DNA of 64,000 bases from assembly GCF_001751365.1 (NCBI RefSeq), contig NZ_LJGT01000036.1, forward strand, positions 434,001 through 498,000, in the 5' to 3' direction. This stretch comes from Streptomyces abyssalis. Lineage in GTDB: Bacteria > Actinomycetota > Actinomycetes > Streptomycetales > Streptomycetaceae. Positions 14,926-22,758 of this stretch are shown in pieces (within the stretch, counting starts at the first letter, position 1; every line of letters starts with the position of its first letter). The position numbers were made by a program, and so were the translations under genes. A model generated the notes under the pieces. It was not told the DNA's origin, ran no database searches, and saw only the letters and a program-made list of their open reading frames with translations.

Positions 14926-16581
14926 CTAGCCCACCGCTTTCGCCGCCGCCCTCCCCGCCGTACGGCCGGAGAACAGGCATCCCCCGAGGAACGTCCCCTC
15001 CAGCGACCGGTATCCGTGAACGCCGCCGCCTCCGAAGCCCGCGGCCTCCCCCGCCGCGTACACCCCGGGCAGCGGCTTCCCGTCCTCGCTCAGCACGCGC
15101 GCGTCCAGATCGGTCTCCAGGCCGCCGAGCGTCTTGCGGGTGAGGATGTTGAGCCGCACCGCGATCAGCGGCCCGGCCTTCGGATCGAGCAGCCGGTGCG
15201 GCGACGCGACGCGGATCAGCTTGTCGCCCAGGTACTTCCGGGCGCCGTTGATCGCCGTGACCTGGGAGTCCTTGGTGAAGGGGTTGCGGATCTCCCGGTC
15301 GCGGGCCTCGATCTCGCGCCGCAGCCCGGTCTCGTCGATGAGCTTGTCGCCGGTGAGTTCGTTCATCCGCCGTACGAGAGCCCCGAGTTCGCGTTCGATG
15401 ACGAAGTCCGCGCCGTGATCCATGAAGGCCTGTACGGGACCCGGCGCGCCGGAGCCCACCCTCGCCATGAGCAGCCGCAGGTCCCGTCCCGTCAGATCCG
15501 GATTCTGCTCGGAGCCGGAGAGCGTGAACTCCTTCTCGATGATCTTCTGGCTGAGCACGAACCAGGTGTAGTCGTGCCCCGAATGCATGATGTGGTCGAG
15601 GGTGCCCAGCGTGTCGAAGCCCGGGTACAGCGGCACGGGAAGCCGCTTGCCGGTGGCGTCCAGCCAGAGCGACGAGGGGCCCGGCAGGATGCGGATGCCG
15701 TGCAGGTTCCAGATGGGGCTCCAGTTCTCGATGCCCTCGGTGTAGTGCCACATGCGGTCGCGGTTGATGATGCGTCCGCCCGCCTGTTCGGTGATGCCGA
15801 GCATCAGCCCGTCGACGTGCGCGGGCACGCCGGAGAGCATCCGCGCGGGCGGAGTGCCCAGTCGCTGCGGCCAGTTGGCGCGTACGAGATCGTGGTTGCC
15901 GCCGATGCCGCCGGCCGTGACGACGACGGCCTGGGCGCGCAGATCGAACGTGCCGGCGACCTCCCTGCCGCTGGCCGTGCCGCGCTCCGCGTCGCTGGGC
16001 TCCAGCACCTCGCCGCTGACCGTGTCCACGGTGCCCGCGCTGCGCCCCAGACCGGTGACGCGGTGCCGGAAGCGCAGCTCCACGTTCCCCCGCTCGACCC
16101 CGGCCCGCACGCGCCGCTCGAACGGCTCGACGAGGCCGGGACCCGTGCCCCAGGTGATGTGGAACCGCGGCACCGAATTGCCGTGGCCCGTCGCGCCGTA
16201 GCCGCCCCGCTCGGCCCAGCCGACGACGGGAAAGAACTTCAGGCCCTGCTGCCGCAGCCACGCCCGCTTCTCCCCCGCTGCGAAACCGACGTACGCCTCG
16301 GCCCAACGCCGGGGCCAGTGGTCCTCCTCGCGGTCGAACCCGGCGGTGCCCAGCCAGTCCTGCCATGCCAGCTCGTGGCTGTCGCGGATGCGCATGCGGC
16401 GCTGCTCCGGCGAGTCGACGAGGAAGAGGCCGCCGAAGGACCAGTGGGCCTGCCCGCCGAGGGACTGCTCCGGCTCCTGGTCGAGCAGGAGCACCTTGCG
16501 TCCTGCGTCGGCCAGTTCGGCCGTCGCCGCGAGGCCGGCGAGCCCCGCTCCGATCACGATGACATCGGCGTCGTACGCCAT
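14926..16581 (-). CDS. FAD-binding dehydrogenase, ketosteroid dehydrogenase/fumarate reductase-like
   Basis: A 551-residue flavoprotein. The FAD dinucleotide fold starts DVIVIGAGLAGLAATAELA, followed by the glutamate of VLLLDQEPEQSLGG, and a C-terminal FAD segment GVYAAGEAAGFGGGGVHGYR ending LGGCLFSGRTAGRAAAKA. This arrangement is shared with 3-ketosteroid delta-1-dehydrogenase and fumarate reductase flavoproteins. Annotated relatives are soluble FAD-binding dehydrogenases of unknown substrate. ATG 16581 follows AGGTGGG. It is convergent with the DUF1932 gene and appears to be monocistronic. Confidence 0.8.
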   Translation of the reverse strand: MAYDADVIVIGAGLAGLAATAELADAGRKVLLLDQEPEQSLGGQAHWSFGGLFLVDSPEQRRMRIRDSHELAWQDWLGTAGFDREEDHWPRRWAEAYVGFAAGEKRAWLRQQGLKFFPVVGWAERGGYGATGHGNSVPRFHITWGTGPGLVEPFERRVRAGVERGNVELRFRHRVTGLGRSAGTVDTVSGEVLEPSDAERGTASGREVAGTFDLRAQAVVVTAGGIGGNHDLVRANWPQRLGTPPARMLSGVPAHVDGLMLGITEQAGGRIINRDRMWHYTEGIENWSPIWNLHGIRILPGPSSLWLDATGKRLPVPLYPGFDTLGTLDHIMHSGHDYTWFVLSQKIIEKEFTLSGSEQNPDLTGRDLRLLMARVGSGAPGPVQAFMDHGADFVIERELGALVRRMNELTGDKLIDETGLRREIEARDREIRNPFTKDSQVTAINGARKYLGDKLIRVASPHRLLDPKAGPLIAVRLNILTRKTLGGLETDLDARVLSEDGKPLPGVYAAGEAAGFGGGGVHGYRSLEGTFLGGCLFSGRTAGRAAAKAVG

Positions 16582-17037
16582 GCGTCCCACCTGTTCCGCG
16601 CCCGGTTGTCCGCCCGGACGTCCGCCCGGAAGATCTCGTGACCGGAGGGTAGCCCCCGGGGGTGGCGCACACGACCCCGAGGTGGGGAGTTCTCGTCGCG
16701 AGGTGGAGAGTTCCCGTCGCCAGGTGGCCGCGCCGCGTCCTTCCGGCACGGGCGCAGAGGGCGCATTGACGCCTCTCCTTCTTGCGCCTGCGTACGGGCC
16801 GGATCCCGTGCGCTCCACCATACGGGGGGTGGGCCGCCCCAAGTCTTGTTCCCTCTGTTCACCCGACTGCCTACTGGAGGGGCTCCGGTCCTGTTTCTCA
16901 GCTCGCCCTCTTCCCTGAATCGCGGAATGCGCAGGAACTCCAATTCCCTTGTCATCCGCTCCAGTCGGCCGTCGTGGCCGGCGACAGGGAAACAACGGCA
17001 GCCCGATCAGGCTCAACAACTCCTCAAGGGAGAACAA
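16582..17037. other. non-coding gap between flavoprotein and beta-helix genes
   Basis: No convincing gene in 456 bp; it holds the promoter regions of two divergent genes and a 21-bp tandem repeat at 16678. The half nearest the beta-helix gene is poorer in G+C than its surroundings. Confidence 0.5.
16678..16727. repeat. 21-bp tandem repeat
   Basis: Two copies of CGAGGTGG(G/A)GAGTTC(T/C)CGTCG run from 16678 to 16719, followed by the partial copy CCAGGTGG. The spacing is two helical turns, about 100 bp upstream of the flavoprotein start, so it may be a regulator site. Confidence 0.45.
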
Positions 17038-18330
17038 ATGGCCGTGCGCAGACCCCTCGTCAAATCACTTCTGACTACCGGCATGGCGGCCCTTCTCTGG
17101 GTGACCGCTCTCGCCGCACCGCCGCCGGCCGCCGCCCTCGCGGTGATCGTCGTGGGAACACCGAGCGCGACATGCCCGAATCCCCAGCACGCGACCATTC
17201 AGGCCGCTGTCGACGCCGCCGCCCCCGGAGACACGATCGAAGTCTGCGCCGGTACGTACAACGAAGGCGTGAACGTAAGCAAGTCCCTGAATTTCAGGGG
17301 AGCCAGGGCTGGTGTGGACGCACGCAGCGGCCGAACGAATCCCGCCCAGGAATCCATCGTCACGCCCCCGGCGGACGATGACGGCTTCTTCGTCGAAACC
17401 GGAGTCAGCAACGTCACCATCGACGGATTCACCATCCGGGGTGCGACCGAGGTGGCATCCGACGTGCAGGGGATCAGCACACTCTTCGGCGGCAGCGGCT
17501 TCCGCATCGTCAACAACATCATCACCGACAACACGATGGGCATCAACTTCCGGTCGAGGGGCCCGGATGCGATTGCTTCGCTGATCAGCCGGAACCGGAT
17601 CGTGGACAACAACAGGCCGGGTTCGGGCCTGCAGGGAATCTTCATCGGCGGGGGCTCGGCTCCGGCGAACGTCGGCACCGACAACACGACGATCACCGAG
17701 AACCTATTCGGTGAACACGAGGGCCAGGACATCAATACACAAGGAGTCCTGGACGGCAGCGACCCCTCGGAAGACCTGACCATCACGGGCAACAGGAGCG
17801 TCGACAGCAGGGGATTCCTCATCCTGCTCAACTCCAACGACCCGGTGGTCAGCTCAAATCACATCCAGAAACCGGTCACCGGCATCAGCGGGAACTCGAT
17901 GAGGATCGACGCGAACACCCACCGGGCGGACGTCTCGGGAAACGTCATCTCGAGCGGCAGGGGCACGGGCATCAACGTGTCGGCGATTTTCGGCAACCTG
18001 GAGCCGAGCACCGAGCTGAACCTCGAGAGGAATGTCATCAACCGCATCGCTCTCGGCACCGCCGCCGAGCACACCGGCGCCGGCGTGAGGGTCTCCGCAC
18101 TGGACTCCGGCACGTTCTTCTCGAACGTACTCAGCCGGAACCACCGGGGAATCCAGGTGGTCTCGACCGTGGACCCGGTCACCCCACTGTTGTTCAACCG
18201 CAATGTCGCCCGGGGCAGCACGCTTCTCGATGCCGAGGACGAGACGACTGGAGGCGGCACGCAGGGCACGGCCAACACCTGGACGCAGAACGTCTGTCCC
18301 AAGGATTCCCCGCCCGGGATCTGCGTCTGA
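17038..18330 (+). CDS. secreted right-handed parallel beta-helix protein
   Basis: A 430-residue protein with a signal peptide (MAVRRPLVKSLLTTGMAALL then hydrophobic residues and APPPAAALA). The mature part begins with the carbohydrate-binding CASH pattern ATIQAAVDAAAPGDTIEVCAGTYNEGV and continues with many NosD/pectate-lyase-like repeats (VTIDGFTIRG, FRIVNNIITDNTMGINF, NTTITENLF, LTITGNRSVDS, ISGNSMRIDANTHRADVSGNVI in parts). No pectinase catalytic residues were recognised, so it may bind polysaccharide or be structural. AAGGGAGA precedes the ATG at 17038. The gene has lower G+C than its neighbours, hinting at later acquisition. Confidence 0.75.
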   Translation: MAVRRPLVKSLLTTGMAALLWVTALAAPPPAAALAVIVVGTPSATCPNPQHATIQAAVDAAAPGDTIEVCAGTYNEGVNVSKSLNFRGARAGVDARSGRTNPAQESIVTPPADDDGFFVETGVSNVTIDGFTIRGATEVASDVQGISTLFGGSGFRIVNNIITDNTMGINFRSRGPDAIASLISRNRIVDNNRPGSGLQGIFIGGGSAPANVGTDNTTITENLFGEHEGQDINTQGVLDGSDPSEDLTITGNRSVDSRGFLILLNSNDPVVSSNHIQKPVTGISGNSMRIDANTHRADVSGNVISSGRGTGINVSAIFGNLEPSTELNLERNVINRIALGTAAEHTGAGVRVSALDSGTFFSNVLSRNHRGIQVVSTVDPVTPLLFNRNVARGSTLLDAEDETTGGGTQGTANTWTQNVCPKDSPPGICV

Positions 18331-18363
18331 CGACGCCTCCGGCCCGGCATGCATGATCCCGGG

Positions 18364-18392
18364 GCCGGCGGACCCGCAACGGGCCCGCCGGC
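18364..18392 (+). terminator. hairpin after beta-helix gene
   Basis: GCCGGCGG (18364-18371) pairs with CCGCCGGC (18385-18392), and inner arms CCCG/CGGG close a 3-nt loop with one mismatch. It lies 34 bp after the stop and has no U-tract, as is common in Streptomyces. Confidence 0.55.
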
Positions 18393-18415
18393 TCCCGGCG
18401 CATGTCTGGGACCCT

Positions 18416-18452
18416 GGACACCGTCCCGCACAGAGGACACCGTCCCGCACAG
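18416..18452. repeat. 18-bp exact tandem repeat before NUDIX gene
   Basis: GGACACCGTCCCGCACAG occurs at 18416-18433 and 18435-18452, separated by one base, about 45 bp before the NUDIX start. It could be a double regulator site or a slippage duplication. Confidence 0.55.
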
Positions 18453-18497
18453 GAATCCTGCGCCGCCCGGCGCGGGAGAGCATTCAAGAGAGATCCG

Positions 18498-19028
18498 ATG
18501 ACCGAAGAGCCCCGCTCGGCGGAGGAGTTGCTCGACATCGTCGACGAGCACGACCGCGTCGTCGGCCGGGCCCCGCGCGGGGAGGCGACAGCGCGGCGGC
18601 TGCGCCACCGCTGCACCTCCGTGCAGGTGCGCGATCCCCTCGGCCGGATCTTCGTACACCGGCGCACACCGCAGAAGCTGGTCTTCCCCTCGATGCACGA
18701 CGTGGTGGTCGGCGGCGTCGTCGGCGCCGGCGAGACCTACGACGAGGGCGCCCTGCGCGAGGCCGAGGAGGAACTGGGCGTGCCGGGACTGCCCGCGCCC
18801 GAGCCACGCCTGACCTTCCTCTACGAATCACCACAGCACACCTGGTTCCTGCGGGTCTACGAGCTGGTGTGCGACCAGCCGGTGCGGCCGCAGCCCGAAG
18901 AGATCGACTGGTGGGACTTCCTCCCCGAGGACGAGCTGGAGCGGCGGCTGCGGCTTCCGGACTGGCCGGTCGTACCGGACGGGCTGGAGTGCCACCGGCG
19001 CCTGCGCGCCTGGCACGGGCGGAGCTGA
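18498..19028 (+). CDS. NUDIX hydrolase (IDI/YfcD-like)
   Basis: A 176-residue NUDIX protein. The box G-x5-E-x7-R-E-x2-E-E-x-G is complete: Gly73, Glu79, Arg87, Glu88, Glu91, Glu92, Gly94. The N-terminal ELLDIVDEHDRVVG and DVVVGGVVGAGETYDEG resemble isopentenyl diphosphate isomerase-like NUDIX proteins such as YfcD, but the isomerase's catalytic Cys context is not obvious, so pyrophosphohydrolase activity is likelier. The ATG at 18498 follows GAGAGATC. It stands alone, with an 18-bp tandem repeat upstream. Confidence 0.85.
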   Translation: MTEEPRSAEELLDIVDEHDRVVGRAPRGEATARRLRHRCTSVQVRDPLGRIFVHRRTPQKLVFPSMHDVVVGGVVGAGETYDEGALREAEEELGVPGLPAPEPRLTFLYESPQHTWFLRVYELVCDQPVRPQPEEIDWWDFLPEDELERRLRLPDWPVVPDGLECHRRLRAWHGRS

Positions 19029-19133
19029 CCGGGCCCGCAGCCGGGCAGGCCGGGGGACGACGTCCGCGAGGACCGGCACCGCGGAGGCCGTCCGCCGGGG
19101 ACGGGCACCCCGCCGGGCCGTAGGCTCGGGTGC

Positions 19134-19529
19134 ATGATCGACCGGCTCATGGCGACGCTCCGGCTGTGGTTCGCACCGCAGCGCATGCGGGCTGAGGGAA
19201 GCACCCCCGACTACCGCTTCTCGCTCGCCAACGAGCGCACCTTCCTCGCGTGGATCCGCACCGCGCTGGCGCTCGTCGCGGGCGGCATCGCCGTGGACCA
19301 GTTCCTGACAGGCCTGAGCTGGGGCGTGCGTACGACGATCTCGGTTGCCGTGCTGGCCTGCGGGGCGCTGTGCGCGTTCCGCGCGGTCAATCACTGGATG
19401 CGCTGCGAGCGGGCGATGCGGCGGGGCGAGGATCTGCCCGTGTCCCGCTTCCCGGTGCTGCTGGCGACGGCGACCGCGATCGCCGCTCTGCTGGTGCTGG
19501 GCGCGGTCGTCCTGGGGGCCGGCAGGTGA
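19134..19529 (+). CDS. DUF202 (YidH family) membrane protein
   Basis: A 131-residue small membrane protein. The cytoplasmic N-terminus holds the family motif RFSLANERTFLAWIRTALAL, followed by three membrane spans. Function unknown in general; some relatives are stress-linked. It overlaps the next DUF202 gene by GTGA, giving a tandem pair, and gluconokinase follows, so the three probably form one transcript. Confidence 0.83.
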   Translation: MIDRLMATLRLWFAPQRMRAEGSTPDYRFSLANERTFLAWIRTALALVAGGIAVDQFLTGLSWGVRTTISVAVLACGALCAFRAVNHWMRCERAMRRGEDLPVSRFPVLLATATAIAALLVLGAVVLGAGR

Positions 19530-19867
19530 GCGGAGGACGCGGCGGCGCACCGGACTCACGCACGGGCGATCCCGCCGCCCAGCCGGAACGTACGCGCTTC
19601 GCATGGCGCCGCACGACGCTCACGTTCGCCGTCGCCGTCGCTCTCTCCGTACGGGAGGCGGTGTACGGGGGCGGCGGCGTATCGGCGACCGAGGCGGGAG
19701 CCGCCGCGGCCGGTGTGCTGGCATGGCTGCTCTTCCTGGTCCTGGCGCACCGCCGCATCACGGACATGCGGGCGGACCGCCCGGCGGGCATGGGGCCCGG
19801 GGCCGTACGCGCCGCGGCCCTGTGCACACTGGCCATGGCGACGGTTGGGGTGGTGTTGCTTTGGTAG
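19526..19867 (+). CDS. second DUF202-like membrane protein
   Basis: A 113-residue protein with a polar N-terminus ending ERTRFAWRRTTLTFAVAVAL, a variant of the DUF202 motif, then three hydrophobic spans including AGVLAWLLFLVLAHRR. The GTG overlaps the previous stop, so it is translated by coupling. The tandem arrangement suggests the two form a heteromeric membrane unit. No activity can be assigned. Confidence 0.75.
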   Translation: MSGGRGGAPDSRTGDPAAQPERTRFAWRRTTLTFAVAVALSVREAVYGGGGVSATEAGAAAAGVLAWLLFLVLAHRRITDMRADRPAGMGPGAVRAAALCTLAMATVGVVLLW

Positions 19868-20403
19868 GCGACCGGCGTGGTGACGCAGAAGAGACGGCGA
19901 AGGGCGGGCCGCCGCCCCTCGTCGTCGTGATGGGGGTTTCCGGGTCGGGCAAGTCCACGGTGGGCGAGCTGCTCGCGGAGCGGCTGCAGGTGCCGTACGC
20001 GGAGGCCGACTCCTTCCATCCGCCCGCCAACATAAGGAAGATGTCGGCCGGCACCCCGCTGGACGACGAGGACCGGCGTCCCTGGCTCGACGCCATCGCG
20101 GGCTGGCTCTCGGAGCGCGACGGGCGCGGCGGCGTCGTCAGCTGCTCGGCGCTGCGCCGCCGCTACCGCGACCGGCTGCGCGCAAGCGGTGCGGCGATGT
20201 TCTTCCTGCATCTGGACGGCTCCGAGGAGCTGATCGCACAGCGCCTGCAGGGCCGCGAGGGCCACTTCATGCCGCGTTCGCTGCTGCGCTCGCAGTTCGC
20301 GAGCCTGGAGCCGCTGGAGCCGGACGAGCACGGCACAGCGCTCGCGATCGGGGGCACTCCGCAACAGGTCACCGAACGGGCTCTGGCTGCCCTCGCGCCG
20401 TAG
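19861..20403 (+). CDS. gntK: gluconokinase
   Basis: A 180-residue P-loop kinase phosphorylating D-gluconate to 6-phosphogluconate. Walker A GVSGSGKST (25-33), EADSFHPPANIRKMSAGTPL with the substrate-contact region, and GREGHFMPRSLLRSQFASLEPL match the short thermoresistant-type enzymes. The start is uncertain: TTG 19861 keeps the first beta-strand (PPLVVVMG), while ATG 19930 would cut it. The TTG overlaps the preceding DUF202 gene by 7 bp. No gluconate permease is nearby. Confidence 0.88.
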   Translation: MVGDRRGDAEETAKGGPPPLVVVMGVSGSGKSTVGELLAERLQVPYAEADSFHPPANIRKMSAGTPLDDEDRRPWLDAIAGWLSERDGRGGVVSCSALRRRYRDRLRASGAAMFFLHLDGSEELIAQRLQGREGHFMPRSLLRSQFASLEPLEPDEHGTALAIGGTPQQVTERALAALAP

Positions 20404-20541
20404 CCGCCGCACCGGATGCCCTGACAAGCTTCGGGGTGCCGCGTCACCGGACCGCAGGGCCCCGCGCGGGCGGCGGCCGGGCTTCCGGGCACCGGGGCAC
20501 CCCCGGACACAGGGCGGAGAGAACGAGGGAGAGAGCAGCGC

Positions 20542-21513
20542 ATGACGTCTGCGTCAGCGATGGAGGCAGGCGGGAGCAGCGAGCCGCCGTCCCCGGATCC
20601 GTACGAGCCGGGCGAGCCGTACACCGAGCAGATCGCCGAGGGCGTCCACGCCTACGTGCAGCCCGACGGGGGCTGGTGCCTCAACAACGCGGGCTGGGTC
20701 AGCGACGGCGGGGCGGCACTGCTCGTGGACACGGCCGCCACCCACCGCCGGGCCGCGGCCCTGCGCGAGACGCTCCTGGAGAGCGGCGCACCCGCACCGT
20801 CCACCGTCGTCAACACGCACCACCACGGCGACCACACCTACGGCAACGCGCTCTTCACGCCCCGTGCGACGGTCGTCGGCCACGAGGCATGCCGCCGGGA
20901 GACGCTGGCCGCGGGCCGCCAACTCCACGCGATCTGGCCGGGCGTGGACTTCGGCGACATCGAGATATCCGCTCCGTCCCTCACCTTCCGCGACGAACTC
21001 ACCCTGCACACAGGCGGGATCGAGGTACGTCTGCTGCACCCGGGTGTCGCGCACACAACGGGCGACACCGTCGTGTGGCTGCCGGAGCAGTCCGTCGTCT
21101 TCACCGGCGACATCGTCTTCAATCACGGCACCCCGTTCGTTCCCATGGGTTCGCTCAGCGGTTCGCTGCAGGCGCTGGACCGGTTGCGGTCGCTGGGTGC
21201 GCGCACCGTCGTCCCCGGTCACGGACCCCTCGCGGGGCCGGAGGTGTACGACACGGTGGAGCGCTATCTGCGGTACGTCGGCGAGCTGGCCCGTGCGGCA
21301 CACGCGCGGGGCCGCACTCCGCTGGAGGCGGCACGGGAGGCGCAGCCCGGCGAGTTCGCCGAACTGGCCGAGAACGAACGGCTGGTGGCCAATCTCCACC
21401 GCGCCTACGCCGAACTGGAAGGACGTCCCCACGGCGAACCGCTCGACATGCTCGCCGTCTGGGCCGACATGGAGCAGATGAACGGCGGCAGGCCGGTCGC
21501 GTGCCACGCCTGA
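20542..21513 (+). CDS. MBL-fold metallo-hydrolase
   Basis: A 323-residue metallo-beta-lactamase-fold protein with the metal motif THHHGDHTYGN (about 92-102), further ligands in GVAHTTGDT and TGDIVFNHG, and VVPGHGPL for the last histidine. The helical C-terminal extension with RTPLEAAREAQPGEFAEL is typical of standalone hydrolases of the quinoprotein relay-like/YflN-type. GAGGGAGAGAG lies before the ATG. It precedes the acyl-CoA dehydrogenase operon but is separated by an operator, so linkage is unproven. Substrate unknown. Confidence 0.8.
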   Translation: MTSASAMEAGGSSEPPSPDPYEPGEPYTEQIAEGVHAYVQPDGGWCLNNAGWVSDGGAALLVDTAATHRRAAALRETLLESGAPAPSTVVNTHHHGDHTYGNALFTPRATVVGHEACRRETLAAGRQLHAIWPGVDFGDIEISAPSLTFRDELTLHTGGIEVRLLHPGVAHTTGDTVVWLPEQSVVFTGDIVFNHGTPFVPMGSLSGSLQALDRLRSLGARTVVPGHGPLAGPEVYDTVERYLRYVGELARAAHARGRTPLEAAREAQPGEFAELAENERLVANLHRAYAELEGRPHGEPLDMLAVWADMEQMNGGRPVACHA

Positions 21514-21663
21514 GTTGCGGCCCGCGCCGGAGAGCACGCGTACGGCTGCCTCCGTGCCCCCTGCCGGACGGTTCTCGCGGTCGGTCTGCGGAATGCTTCA
21601 GTGGTGGTTCTCGTCACATGCGGGGCTTTCCGCGCAGCCGGCCGCCGTTCACCCCTAGACGCC

Positions 21664-21681
21664 ATACCGACTAGTCGGCAT
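21664..21681. promoter_or_regulatory. TetR-type operator upstream of phosphotransferase operon
   Basis: ATACCGACTAGTCGGCAT holds the perfect 12-bp palindrome CCGACTAGTCGG (21667-21678). It is centred about 63 bp before the start codon. The half-site ATACCGACT recurs at 29821-29830 before the SDR/ligase operon, suggesting one TetR regulator, most simply that at 26456-27169. Confidence 0.6.
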
Positions 21682-21735
21682 GATCGTGCCGAACCAGCCG
21701 CCGCCCCGCCGATCCACACCAAGGAGCGCGCACGC

Positions 21736-22758
21736 ATGAGCAAGGAGAATCCGCCCGGGCTCGATCCCGAGCGGCTCGCCGCACATCTGGACCGGGAACG
21801 CCCGGGCCTGGTGCGGGGGCCGCTGCGGGCCGAGGTCATCCAGGGCGGCCGGTCGAACCTCACCTACCGGGTGACCGACGGTGCCGGCCGCTGGGTCGTG
21901 CGGCGCCCGCCGCTGGGCCATGTGCTGGCAACGGCGCACGACATGAGCCGCGAGTACCGCGTGATCAGCGCACTGCGCGGCACGGACGTGCCGGTCCCCG
22001 GGACGGTGCTGCTGTGCGAGGACGAGGACGTGCTCGGAGCGCCCTTCTACGTCATGGAGCAGGTCGAGGGCACCCCGTACCGTACGGCCGGTGAGCTGGC
22101 CGCGATCGGACCGGAGCGCACCCGCGCACTGGCGCTGGCGCTGCCCGACACGCTGGTGGCACTGCACTCCGTCGACCCGGAGAGCGTCGGGCTGGGGGAC
22201 TTCGGGCGCCCGGAGGGCTTCCTGGAGCGGCAGCTGCGCCGCTGGGGCAAGCAACTCGACGCGTCCCGCAGCCGGGAACTGGACGGAATCGACGAACTGC
22301 ACGCCTCACTGGGCGGGCAGCTGCCCGACTCCCCCGAACCGTCCGTCGTGCACGGCGACTTCAGACTCGACAACGTACTGGCGGGTGCGGACGACCGGAT
22401 CGCCGCCGTGCTGGACTGGGAGATGTCCACGCTCGGTGATCCGCTGACCGACCTGGGCCTGCTGGTGATGTACAGCGAACCGCTCAACGTCCCCGACGCG
22501 CCGGTGAGTTCGACGGCCGAGGCTCCCGGGCACCCCTCGCCACAGGAGCTGATCGAGCGGTACGCGGAAGGCTCGGGGCGCGACGTGTCACGCATCAACT
22601 GGTACACGGCGTTCGCCTGGTTCAAGCTCGCGGTGATCCTGGAGGGCATCCACTACCGCTACACACTGGGCCAGACCGTCGGGCCCGGCTTCGACCGGAT
22701 AGGCGGCCTCGTCCCGGTCTTCATCGACAACGGACTCACCACGCTGCGGAAGGGATGA
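21736..22758 (+). CDS. APH-family phosphotransferase (ACAD10/11 N-domain type)
   Basis: A 340-residue kinase-like protein with the nucleotide loop IQGGRSNLTYRVTD, the catalytic loop VVHGDFRLDNVLAG (about 203-216) and the metal-binding DWEMSTLGDPLTDLG (about 231-245). This subfamily equals the N-terminal kinase half of ACAD10/ACAD11, which phosphorylates 4-hydroxyacyl-CoA so that the partner dehydrogenase-like enzyme can eliminate phosphate. The acyl-CoA dehydrogenase gene follows with an ATGA overlap, supporting this role. AAGGAG lies 9 bp before the ATG. It is not expected to confer aminoglycoside resistance. Confidence 0.85.
   Translation: MSKENPPGLDPERLAAHLDRERPGLVRGPLRAEVIQGGRSNLTYRVTDGAGRWVVRRPPLGHVLATAHDMSREYRVISALRGTDVPVPGTVLLCEDEDVLGAPFYVMEQVEGTPYRTAGELAAIGPERTRALALALPDTLVALHSVDPESVGLGDFGRPEGFLERQLRRWGKQLDASRSRELDGIDELHASLGGQLPDSPEPSVVHGDFRLDNVLAGADDRIAAVLDWEMSTLGDPLTDLGLLVMYSEPLNVPDAPVSSTAEAPGHPSPQELIERYAEGSGRDVSRINWYTAFAWFKLAVILEGIHYRYTLGQTVGPGFDRIGGLVPVFIDNGLTTLRKG

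Noticed and set aside
14650..16641. 663-codon plus-strand open frame
   Set aside because: Antisense of the flavoprotein gene; composition is Arg/Gly/Ala-rich and has no recognised motif.
16678..16727. CRISPR array
   Set aside because: Units are contiguous without spacers and only about two copies exist; no cas gene is near.
22..21513. Possible antibiotic biosynthetic cluster because of sulfotransferase, methyltransferase and efflux genes
   Set aside because: No polyketide, peptide, terpene or sugar biosynthetic core enzymes are present; the genes are scattered.
21736..22758. Aminoglycoside resistance phosphotransferase
   Set aside because: Coupling to an ACAD11-like dehydrogenase and the subfamily motifs indicate acyl-CoA metabolism instead.
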